From an uncultured Clostridia bacterium (GTDB lineage Bacteria; Bacillota; Clostridia; TANB77; CAG-508), in the NCBI GenBank assembly GCA_949155365.1, contig CASCUT010000016.1:1-40288 (forward strand): 40,288 bases of DNA. The letters are read 5' to 3'. How positions within the stretch are numbered: position 1 is the first letter of the stretch; the number at the start of each line of letters is the position of its first letter. The notes under the pieces are model-generated. The model was not told where the DNA came from. It worked only from the letters and a program-made list of their open reading frames with translations, and made no database searches. Positions 33,763 through 40,288 of the stretch are shown here, piece after piece. A program made the position numbers and the translations under genes.

Positions 33763-33984
33763 TTAGTCATTCCATGGTTCTGATGTAGTCCATGATTCTG
33801 CATTAGCCATCATGTCATGTTCTTCGTTTGCACCTTTAGCATAGTTAATTTTTGCTTGTTTTGCTTTTGTAACGATACCATTATCTCCTAATACTAAAGC
33901 AATTGAAACTCCTGCTAAGATAATTAAAACGATAATTGTTACAACTAATGCAACTAAGGTAATACCTTTTTGTCCTTTTAACAT
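33763..33984 (-). CDS. Major pilin-like short prepilin
   Basis: A 73-residue protein with a perfect prepilin start: GQKG then ITLVALVVTIIVLIILAG followed by VSIALVLGDNGIVTKAKQAK, a pattern frequent in clostridial pilins. The mature chain is only ~67 residues, with a very small acidic C-terminal part (ANAESWTTSEPWND). Strong AAGGAGGAG before the ATG. Position and ribosome site suggest it is the main structural pilin, but its length is short for that. Confidence 0.85.
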   Translation of the reverse strand: MLKGQKGITLVALVVTIIVLIILAGVSIALVLGDNGIVTKAKQAKINYAKGANEEHDMMANAESWTTSEPWND

Positions 33985-34048
33985 AAAAAACTCCTCCTTA
34001 TTTGTATTTTTTTGTATATATTTATTTGATAAATATAACCTAATTTAA

Positions 34049-34468
34049 TTATTTTAATCCAGTATTTGTTTTAGTTGTTGTGTTTGTCTTTCCTACTGAA
34101 TTATTTTTTGTTGTGTTTGTTCCTGATGTTGTATCATTCACTTTACTTGTGTTTGTTGTTACATTACTATCTCCATTGGCAGTTGATGCAAATGGATTTT
34201 CTTTACTTGGATTGTAACTATTACTTTTTTTGTAAATATTTAAGTCAGATCCTTCCACTGTATATACTTTATTCTCAATACTAATTGTATTTTGTACATT
34301 TTCTTCTTTTAATTCATTACGAATACTTTCTGGTACACTATACGCTATTTTATTTGGTACGACTTTACTAATTGGATTATAGTCATAGAACAAAATACTT
34401 AGTACAAATAGAATTGCAATACATAGTAATAGAACAATCATCATTTCTTTCAAAATTGTTTTTATCAT
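34049..34468 (-). CDS. Membrane-anchored Thr/Asn-rich protein in the pilus operon
   Basis: A 139-residue protein with one N-terminal helix (about 8-28), a short extracellular domain (SVPESIRNELKEE; NKVYTVEGSDLNIYKKS) and a low-complexity tail of Thr, Asn, Ser and Lys from about residue 95. By position after pilO it takes the place of PilP, but I see no sequence support for that family. The Thr/Asn tail resembles that of the preceding pilO gene. Confidence 0.7.
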   Translation of the reverse strand: MIKTILKEMMIVLLLCIAILFVLSILFYDYNPISKVVPNKIAYSVPESIRNELKEENVQNTISIENKVYTVEGSDLNIYKKSNSYNPSKENPFASTANGDSNVTTNTSKVNDTTSGTNTTKNNSVGKTNTTTKTNTGLK

Positions 34469-34486
34469 TCTTTTACTCCTTTATTT

Positions 34487-35179
34487 TTATATTTCTACCT
34501 TATTCTTTTTTTCTGTATTTGTCGTATTGGTTCCTGTTGTGTTTGTTGTATTGGTATTTTTCTCTTCCTTACTTGTTGTTACACTTTGTGTTGAAGTATT
34601 TCCTTCTATTGCTATATTTCTTACGGTAAAAGTACCTTGTAATATTTCATTTTGATATGGTAATAATTTAAAGTTTTCAATTCTGAAGTTTAACTCCGTA
34701 TCATTTTCAATCGCATAGATGAAGTTTGTTACGGCAATATAAGAACCATCGACTGTAAATTTAAGGTCATTTACATTGTTTGCACCTGTCCCACTAGAAG
34801 CAATTTCAAATTTTAAATTAATTCCTTCTTTTCTTGCATGTGTTCCTATTTTCGTCCATAAAAATTCAATCGCATAGCTTTTCTGTTGCATTGCTGCTAA
34901 TATTTCTTCATCGGTACTTAGATTGGTATATTGTAAATATTCGTCTTTTGCATCTTTTAGTCCTTTACCCGCTTGTTCTAATTCTCTTCTTCTATTTGGA
35001 TATTCAATATCAATTAAATTGTTTAATTCTTCAATTTTCATTTTTAAATTTTGACTTTCTTCTTCTAGTCCTTTTACACTTAATACTTGAAAATTTCCAA
35101 TTTGTACTCCGTTCATAACTGCTACATAGCCCAAACCAAGCAATAATAGTATAATGATTATCATTAATATCTTTCTCAT
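34487..35179 (-). CDS. pilO: PilO-like pilus alignment protein
   Basis: A 230-residue protein with one N-terminal helix (about 4-24), a coiled coil (about 35-80, EEESQNLKMKIEELNNLI) and a ferredoxin-like domain (about 95-200; KFTVDGSYIAVTNFIYAIEND) as in PilO. The last ~35 residues are Thr/Asn-rich low complexity, not part of the family. It overlaps the pilMN gene by four bases (ATGA), so translation is coupled. PilO links the inner-membrane PilMN complex to the outer parts of the machine. Confidence 0.85.
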   Translation of the reverse strand: MRKILMIIIILLLLGLGYVAVMNGVQIGNFQVLSVKGLEEESQNLKMKIEELNNLIDIEYPNRRRELEQAGKGLKDAKDEYLQYTNLSTDEEILAAMQQKSYAIEFLWTKIGTHARKEGINLKFEIASSGTGANNVNDLKFTVDGSYIAVTNFIYAIENDTELNFRIENFKLLPYQNEILQGTFTVRNIAIEGNTSTQSVTTSKEEKNTNTTNTTGTNTTNTEKKNKVEI

Positions 35180-36813
35180 GGCAAATCTCCTTCAATTACA
35201 ATTTTTACAATTCCATTTTGTTTTACTCCTGATGTAGATACTACTGTACTTGGGCTTAATATTCCATCTACAATAAGACTACCTTTAAAGAATCCTAGTA
35301 AATCATAATCTTCTGATTGTGCATTAATTATGATATGAGAAGAAGTGGTGTTTTCAATGGATGTGATAGTAACTCCTTTTGGAATTGCATTCATAACTCT
35401 TGTTAATAACATTGGAATTACATTCTTTGTTTTTATTTTTTCTTGCACTTCATCACTATAATTTTTTAAGTTTTCTGTCATTTGTTGATAATCTGTCGTT
35501 TTATTATTTAAAATTTGTATGTCATCATTTGCTAGTTGTATTTGTGCGGTAGTATCTTCTCTTACCACTTTTACTTCTTCTAATTTGCTATTGGTTCCTA
35601 CTTTTAGGAAAGTAGCAATTGCAGAATATAATAGAATAAAAGAAAGAATTCCTGCACTTGTTCTTAAAAGCCATTTTTCTGTACTATCAAATTTTGCTTT
35701 CCAGTCCATTGAAAAGTTGAATTTAGAATTGCTCTTTTTGTTTCCTGCTCCGTCTTTTTTTCCTTTTCCAATTTCTATTTTCATCCAATCTGGTAATTGA
35801 TCTTTTAATGCTGGTTTTTTGAAATTAACGGTTTTAATTCCATATCCTAGTCCTTGCATAGCAAGTGCAATTGCTGAGTTAACTTCAATATAATCTTTCA
35901 TGTTAATTTTGATATTTTCTGGTATAAAATATGGTCTTAGTATTTCACATTTTGCACTTGGAAAATATTCTTGGAAGTATAAATCAATATTATTAATTAC
36001 ACAGCCTGATCCTGTAATATAAATTTTTTCAATTTTGTTTAATGAATTGTCAACAAGATCTTTTGTTTTTTGTACAATTTGATATAAAGTAGGCATAATA
36101 TCTTCTAAGTAAATATTTTCATCTTCTTGTAATAGTTCTTTTCCTTCCATTGTATAAATGGTTGTATTTTTACATATTTCATAAGATTTTGCATAAGAAT
36201 TTTCTTTTTCGTTAATATTATTTAGTATGATTTCCATTCCTTCATCTATTTTTTCAACACTGTATATTTTACTATCTAAAATAGTAGTTATGGTTGTATT
36301 CTCTTCCATATTAACGATAACGCTATTTTCTTTTTCTTTAATATCTGCCACATTGGCAATTGCCATTGGTAGTGGTACTACATAAGAAATAGAATTTCCT
36401 TCAAAATCTTGCAATCTTCTGTTAATTTCTACTTTATTGGCAGAAATATAAATTGCTTTTATTCTTTCTGTATCTTGCATATCTGGCACTAACGCATATC
36501 TAGATTCTAGTGCATTACGATTGATACTTTTGTCATAACAATAGGAATCAAATTCTGTTTCAATTGCTTTTTTTAAATCAGCTTTATTTAGCAAATTGAA
36601 GAAATAAAAATATTGATAAGTTTCTTCTGATAAATTAATACTGATTGGTGTTTTATAACTAAATGTTTCTGCTATAATTTGATTAATTGCTGGTCCTATT
36701 TGATCATAAAATTTCACACCAAAAGCTTCAACCTTTGTTAGGTCACGCTCTTTTGTTACTTTTGCATATTTAATTAAGTTATTTTCTATATATAATCCTA
36801 AGCAACTTGACAT
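35176..36813 (-). CDS. PilM-PilN fusion protein
   Basis: A 545-residue protein. Residues 1 to about 340 have the actin-like PilM layout (LGLYIENNLIKYAKV; SVIVNMEENTTITTIL; IYITGSGCVINNIDLYFQEYF). A charged linker (330-380) leads to a membrane helix (RTSAGILSFILLYSAIATFL) followed by coiled coil and the PilN-type domain with MNAIPKGVTITSIE. In most pilus systems PilM is cytoplasmic and binds the N-terminal tail of separate PilN; here they are covalently joined. AAGGAG precedes the ATG. First gene of the pilus operon. Confidence 0.85.
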   Translation of the reverse strand: MSSCLGLYIENNLIKYAKVTKERDLTKVEAFGVKFYDQIGPAINQIIAETFSYKTPISINLSEETYQYFYFFNLLNKADLKKAIETEFDSYCYDKSINRNALESRYALVPDMQDTERIKAIYISANKVEINRRLQDFEGNSISYVVPLPMAIANVADIKEKENSVIVNMEENTTITTILDSKIYSVEKIDEGMEIILNNINEKENSYAKSYEICKNTTIYTMEGKELLQEDENIYLEDIMPTLYQIVQKTKDLVDNSLNKIEKIYITGSGCVINNIDLYFQEYFPSAKCEILRPYFIPENIKINMKDYIEVNSAIALAMQGLGYGIKTVNFKKPALKDQLPDWMKIEIGKGKKDGAGNKKSNSKFNFSMDWKAKFDSTEKWLLRTSAGILSFILLYSAIATFLKVGTNSKLEEVKVVREDTTAQIQLANDDIQILNNKTTDYQQMTENLKNYSDEVQEKIKTKNVIPMLLTRVMNAIPKGVTITSIENTTSSHIIINAQSEDYDLLGFFKGSLIVDGILSPSTVVSTSGVKQNGIVKIVIEGDLP

Positions 36814-37162
36814 GATAACTCCTTCATTTGTTTTATTTTCATATTATTATATTCTGCAAAAAACGACAAAAAATACTTTCTTTTTTTATTTTATTTTTCA
36901 TTTTTTGCATAATTCTACCAAATCTTTTCATTCTGTTTTTATTTTACCTTTTTTTTTAATGTTGTCAATACTTTTAATATACTTGTCATTTAATTGTAAT
37001 CATTTTGTAATAATTAACCGTTTTGTATCTTATTTCTATTTTCGTTGTGTTTTTTGCACCACTACAAATATATTCATTCCTATTTTTTCTAAAAATGGAA
37101 TCCTAACAAGAGTTTTCTAAATCATTCTATTTTTACAGCATACTACTCTTTTGATAGGAAGC
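36814..37162. other. Promoter region of the pilus operon
   Basis: No gene is seen between the divergent ends of pilMN (start) and uppP (stop side). It is T-rich on the plus strand and holds one good promoter for the pilus operon. Confidence 0.6.
36942..36969 (-). promoter_or_regulatory. Promoter of the pilus operon
   Basis: Minus-strand TTGACA, 16-base spacer, TAAAAT, about 130 bases before the pilMN start codon. A second TATAAT lies nearer (about 36857) without a clear -35. Confidence 0.6.
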
Positions 37163-37188
37163 AAAAAAACGACGAATACTCGTCGTTT
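37163..37188 (-). terminator. Terminator of uppP
   Basis: Minus-strand AAACGACGA / TCGTCGTTT stem with a four-base loop followed by a T run. Confidence 0.85.
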
Positions 37189-37194
37189 CTATTT

Positions 37195-38022
37195 TTATCG
37201 GATAAAACAAATTCCTAATATGATAATTCCTAATATGACACGATAAATTGCAAATATTTTAAAGCTTCCCTTTTTTAAATAATTTAATAAAAATTTAATT
37301 ACAAATAGTCCTACTATAAAGCTAACTATAATTCCAATTACAAAAGGCAAATTGAAAACAAAATGTCTCATTTCATATAGTGCCGCTGCCGCTACAATTG
37401 GTGTTGATAAAAGGAAAGAATATTTGGCAACCGATTCTCTTTCAATTCCCATTCCTCTTCCTACTGTCATGGTAATTCCTGATCTTGAAACCCCTGGAAA
37501 TGCTGCTGCAAATGCTTGTGATATGGAAATTAGAATGGATTGTTTTAAGGTAATATCTTGATATTTTACCTTTGCTTTTGCTCTTTTATCTACTACATAT
37601 AAAACAATTCCCATTACAATTAAAGCAATTGCAATTAGTATCATTTCGATTACGATTTCTTCTACTTTACAAGTTGTTGCTAATGTTTGAATTAACTTTT
37701 CAGATACTTTGTCTAGAATAAGACATAAGATTCCAGCTGGCACTGTACTAATTACAATATACCAAAAAATTTTTCCTTCTGTTGTTTTTTCTTTTTTTAC
37801 TACTTGATTGTATCCTCCTTTTAGCAAAGAAATCCAATCTTTAAAAAAGAACACTAAGATGGCAAATAATGTTCCAATGTGAAGTGCCACATCGAAAGAT
37901 TCGGTTAAAGTTCCCCAATTAAATATCCATGGAAATAGATTTAAATGGGCGGAACTTGAAATTGGTAATAGTTCTGTTAATCCTTGTACTGCTCCTAATA
38001 TAATGGCTTGTATGATATTCAT
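37195..38022 (-). CDS. uppP: Undecaprenyl-diphosphatase
   Basis: UppP recycles the lipid carrier for cell-wall synthesis and confers low-level bacitracin resistance. The 275 residues have the N-terminal signature GAVQGLTELLPISSSAHL with Glu17, the second motif FPGVSRSGITMTVGRG near 180, and about eight helices, all intact. GAGGAAAAAAT precedes the ATG. It directly follows dpaA, 14 bases after its stop, so the two may be cotranscribed. Confidence 0.96.
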   Translation of the reverse strand: MNIIQAIILGAVQGLTELLPISSSAHLNLFPWIFNWGTLTESFDVALHIGTLFAILVFFFKDWISLLKGGYNQVVKKEKTTEGKIFWYIVISTVPAGILCLILDKVSEKLIQTLATTCKVEEIVIEMILIAIALIVMGIVLYVVDKRAKAKVKYQDITLKQSILISISQAFAAAFPGVSRSGITMTVGRGMGIERESVAKYSFLLSTPIVAAAALYEMRHFVFNLPFVIGIIVSFIVGLFVIKFLLNYLKKGSFKIFAIYRVILGIIILGICFIR

Positions 38023-38036
38023 ATTTTTTCCTCTTT

Positions 38037-38909
38037 CTATTTTTCATTTTCTTGTAGTACGTGATATATGGTATCTTTAATAAATTCTGCAGATGTAATA
38101 GGTGCTACCTTTCCTGGTAAGGATAATGCCCATATCATTTTAATTCCTTGCTTTTTTGCTTCTAGTTTGTCAACTCCACCTGGGTTTGATGCTAAATCGA
38201 TGATAATGCTATCTTGTTTCATTTTTGTTAGTTCTTCTTTTCCTAATACTAATGCTGGTATTGTATTCATAATAATATCAAACTGATTTAGTTGTTCTTT
38301 CATCTTCTTTAAACGAACTGGTTCATATCCATATGCTTTTATCCATGCTAAGTCCGCATCTTTTCGTGCTTCGCAATAAACGTTTACACCAATTCCTTTT
38401 AGCATATTCGCTAATATTTTTCCTACTCTTCCAAATCCTAATACTAGCACTTTACTACCATGAAGCGTTCGAGGTGTCTCTTCCATTGCAATTTGAATCG
38501 CTCCTTCTGCTGTTGCTATGGTATTTAATACCACTAATTCTTCTCTTTTTAATAAATCAATTGCCTCTGTTCCTTCTTGTAATAATTCAAAGAATTCTTT
38601 TTGAATACTTCCTGCAATTAACTTCTTTCCTTTTAGTTGTAATGCAAATTCTTTTAATGTAATTTCTTTTTTACTAAATGGTGTATTAATTTGTTGTTTG
38701 TTACTAGATAGTGGAATTGGTCCTATTACAAAATCTACATTTTGTAAAGCTTCTTCTATTGTACCACATAATGTTATTTCTTTTATTTTTTTCAAACTTT
38801 CTGCTTCTTCTAACGCATATGTCTTAATGCTAAATTTATCTTTTGCTAACATCTCTGCTAGTTTTACAATCCTTAAGTCTCCTCCAATTATAGCTATACT
38901 TTGATTCAA
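38037..38909 (-). CDS. dpaA: Dipicolinate synthase subunit A
   Basis: DpaA (SpoVFA) and DpaB convert dihydrodipicolinate to dipicolinic acid, the calcium chelator of the spore core, in the mother cell. The 290 residues have the family start IAIIGGDLRIVKLAEML, the central VIGPIPLSSN, and a C-terminal NAD-binding domain with LVLGFGRVGKILANML. It begins at a TTG with AAGGAAG upstream. The B subunit gene normally follows; here uppP follows instead. Confidence 0.93.
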   Translation of the reverse strand: MNQSIAIIGGDLRIVKLAEMLAKDKFSIKTYALEEAESLKKIKEITLCGTIEEALQNVDFVIGPIPLSSNKQQINTPFSKKEITLKEFALQLKGKKLIAGSIQKEFFELLQEGTEAIDLLKREELVVLNTIATAEGAIQIAMEETPRTLHGSKVLVLGFGRVGKILANMLKGIGVNVYCEARKDADLAWIKAYGYEPVRLKKMKEQLNQFDIIMNTIPALVLGKEELTKMKQDSIIIDLASNPGGVDKLEAKKQGIKMIWALSLPGKVAPITSAEFIKDTIYHVLQENEK

Positions 38910-38962
38910 TCGTTACACTTCCTTTTTGTCTTTTTCTATTATTGTATTCTAGCTTCCTTAAA

Positions 38963-40138
38963 TTATTCTCTTTCTGTTCCTTTTTCTTGTTCTTCTTTTC
39001 GTTTTGTTTGAATAATTTTCATTGCTTTGATATCATTATGATTTAAGTTTCCTACTAGTTCATAAGTGTGTTTTAAGTGTAACATTGCTTGTTTTTCTTT
39101 TTTGGTTGGTTTTATCTGCTTTCTCTTAGGTGCTCTATTTTTGCTTGGTTTTTCTACCTTATGCAAAATTAATTTAAAAATTAACTCTTTTCTAATTCTA
39201 TCATAGATTTCTGGATTTTCTCCTACTGCTACATTTAAAAATTGAATGGCTCTTTCTTCTTCTCCTTTTAGCATTGCAATATAGGCCAAATAGAAATAAG
39301 CATCCTCTTCTAATTCTTCCTCTTGTAAACACTCTTCAAAATATTGTTCTGCTTCTTCTAGCTCATTATACAATAAAGCAATTTGTCCCAAATTGTATTT
39401 TGCATGATACAATAAAGAGTTTAATTCTGCTGCCTTTTCATAATATTCTTTTGCGTTTTGAAAGTCATTTAATCTGGTATAAACCATTCCCAAATTGTAA
39501 TATAAATCATAGTTTTCTGGATGATATTGAATTGCATCTAGATAAACGCTTACGGCTTCTTTGAAACGTTCTTGTTCTTGATAAATATCGCCCAGTAAAA
39601 GACTTGCTTCCTGCCATTCTGGTTTCTTTTGTAGTAATTCTTTCAATATTTTGATTGCCTCATTTGGCTTTTCTGTTTGATGGAATAAATCCGCTATTTT
39701 ATATTGGATTTTATCTTCATTTGGTCTTATATTTACCGCTCTTATATATTCTTCGGTTGCTACTTCTAAGTCGTTTTCTCTTTCATAAATCTCAGCCAAT
39801 GCTTTATGTGCATGGTAACTATTCAAATCTTTTTCTACCAAATATAATAATGCTTGCTTTGCCTTTTCTTCCTTTCCTAGTTTTTCATAGAATTTTGCTA
39901 TCGAAAGAAAAATGACTTCTGTCAAACTAATTCCTTTTCTTTCAATTAAGATTACGATAATTGGTACTATTATAGAAAGAAAATAGGTTATGATTAAAAT
40001 TACAATTGGTAATTTAATTCGGATAATTAAACCGAAAAAACCAATTGTAATTCCAATTGCTTGTAATACTAATATATATAAGTAATTGGTATCATTTTTT
40101 TGTATCATACGGAAAAATAGAAATAAAAATAGATTCAT
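38963..40138 (-). CDS. Membrane-anchored TPR protein
   Basis: A 391-residue protein: two hydrophobic segments (about 18-38 and 44-63) anchor it, then about eight tetratricopeptide repeats (about 75-310; for example AHKALAEIYERENDLEVATEEYIRAV and YYNLGMVYTRLNDFQNAKEYYEKA, each quoted only in part by its helices), then a basic tail. TPR arrays mediate protein assembly; the partner is unknown. No good ribosome site is seen before the first ATG, which lies inside a hairpin, so the start is uncertain; a second ATG ten codons later is an alternative. Confidence 0.8.
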   Translation of the reverse strand: MNLFLFLFFRMIQKNDTNYLYILVLQAIGITIGFFGLIIRIKLPIVILIITYFLSIIVPIIVILIERKGISLTEVIFLSIAKFYEKLGKEEKAKQALLYLVEKDLNSYHAHKALAEIYERENDLEVATEEYIRAVNIRPNEDKIQYKIADLFHQTEKPNEAIKILKELLQKKPEWQEASLLLGDIYQEQERFKEAVSVYLDAIQYHPENYDLYYNLGMVYTRLNDFQNAKEYYEKAAELNSLLYHAKYNLGQIALLYNELEEAEQYFEECLQEEELEEDAYFYLAYIAMLKGEEERAIQFLNVAVGENPEIYDRIRKELIFKLILHKVEKPSKNRAPKRKQIKPTKKEKQAMLHLKHTYELVGNLNHNDIKAMKIIQTKRKEEQEKGTERE

Positions 40139-40174
40139 TCTATAAAAAACAAAATTCCTGTTTTATTATAGAAT
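40137..40174. terminator. Hairpin at the TPR gene start
   Basis: ATTCTATAA pairs with TTATAGAAT, extended by AAAACA / TGTTTT, and the arm overlaps the TPR start codon. It lies 25 bases after the stop of the preceding gene and may be that gene's terminator. Confidence 0.5.
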
Positions 40175-40198
40175 CAACCTAAATTTATGAGTTCATTT

Positions 40199-40288
40199 TT
40201 ATTGAATATTAGAAGTGTCCTCTTCCATAATTTGAAAATGATTTCCAGAATCTAAATATAAAATTCCTTTTTTTCCATCTAGTTGTTC
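40199..40288 (-). CDS. Partial CDS, C-terminus only
   Basis: An open frame entering from the right edge and ending at TAA encodes 29 residues finishing FQIMEEDTSNIQ, preceded by GKKGILYLDSGNH. Not identifiable. Confidence 0.5.
   Translation of the reverse strand, partial: EQLDGKKGILYLDSGNHFQIMEEDTSNIQ

Overview
The window comes from an AT-rich (roughly 30% GC), endospore-forming Firmicute, most likely a Clostridia-class bacterium. Two alpha/beta-type small acid-soluble spore proteins, BofA with its usual partner YaaL (DUF2508), and dipicolinate synthase subunit A point to sporulation. GatCAB together with a GltX-type synthetase, RNase J, long-form HPF and a glmS ribozyme point to Firmicutes. 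I cannot name the genus. I see no tRNA, rRNA, CRISPR array or intact insertion sequence.

Layout. (1) 1-2.2 kb: an accessory minus-strand cluster of small membrane proteins, an alpha/beta hydrolase and a DUF3781 protein. Its gaps share a ten-base motif, and it contains two paralogous ~45-residue membrane proteins. (2) 2.2-5.3 kb: a gene-poor stretch, two near-identical spore protein genes flanking an unknown gene, hpf, rpsT and a small membrane protein. (3) 5.3-8.6 kb: gatC-gatA-gatB. (4) 8.7-9.9 kb: a decayed Rpn-type nuclease gene and a DUF4116 repeat protein. (5) 10-14 kb: uvrC, then divergent glmS behind a glmS ribozyme. (6) 14-16.7 kb: a secreted Cys-motif protein, bofA, yaaL, a Na+/Ca2+-exchanger-like protein and a lone receiver domain. 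(7) 16.8-24.3 kb: serS, purA and engB on the plus strand, gltX and a DUF951 gene on the minus strand, and two unusual plus-strand genes: an Asp/Trp repeat protein and a Cys-rich basic protein with matching promoters and leaders. (8) 24.4-36.8 kb: rnjA and a ROK kinase, preceded by a complete type IV pilus cluster, pilMN-pilO-(pilP-like)-pilA-pilD-two minor pilins-pilB-pilT-pilC. (9) 37-40.3 kb: uppP, dpaA, a TPR protein and the end of one more gene.

How the genes work together. GltX probably charges both tRNA-Glu and tRNA-Gln, and GatCAB amidates the mischarged product, so the window holds both halves of the indirect Gln-tRNA route. The pilus cluster contains assembly platform, ATPases, peptidase and pilins. 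BofA, the spore proteins and DpaA act late in sporulation.

The most unusual signal is a shared form of broken reading frame. Both bofA and pilC carry one extra C directly before a conserved glycine codon, so the original frame meets the codon CGG at exactly the break. By my reading, in-frame CGG is absent from the other conserved AT-rich genes here and occurs only in purA, the two unusual plus-strand genes, the receiver gene and the secreted-protein gene. This may be two chance indels or a CGG-associated +1 frameshift. Also notable are the twin promoter/leader modules, a perfect 36-bp inverted repeat upstream of RNase J, and small palindromic elements overlapping the stop codons of gatA and gltX.
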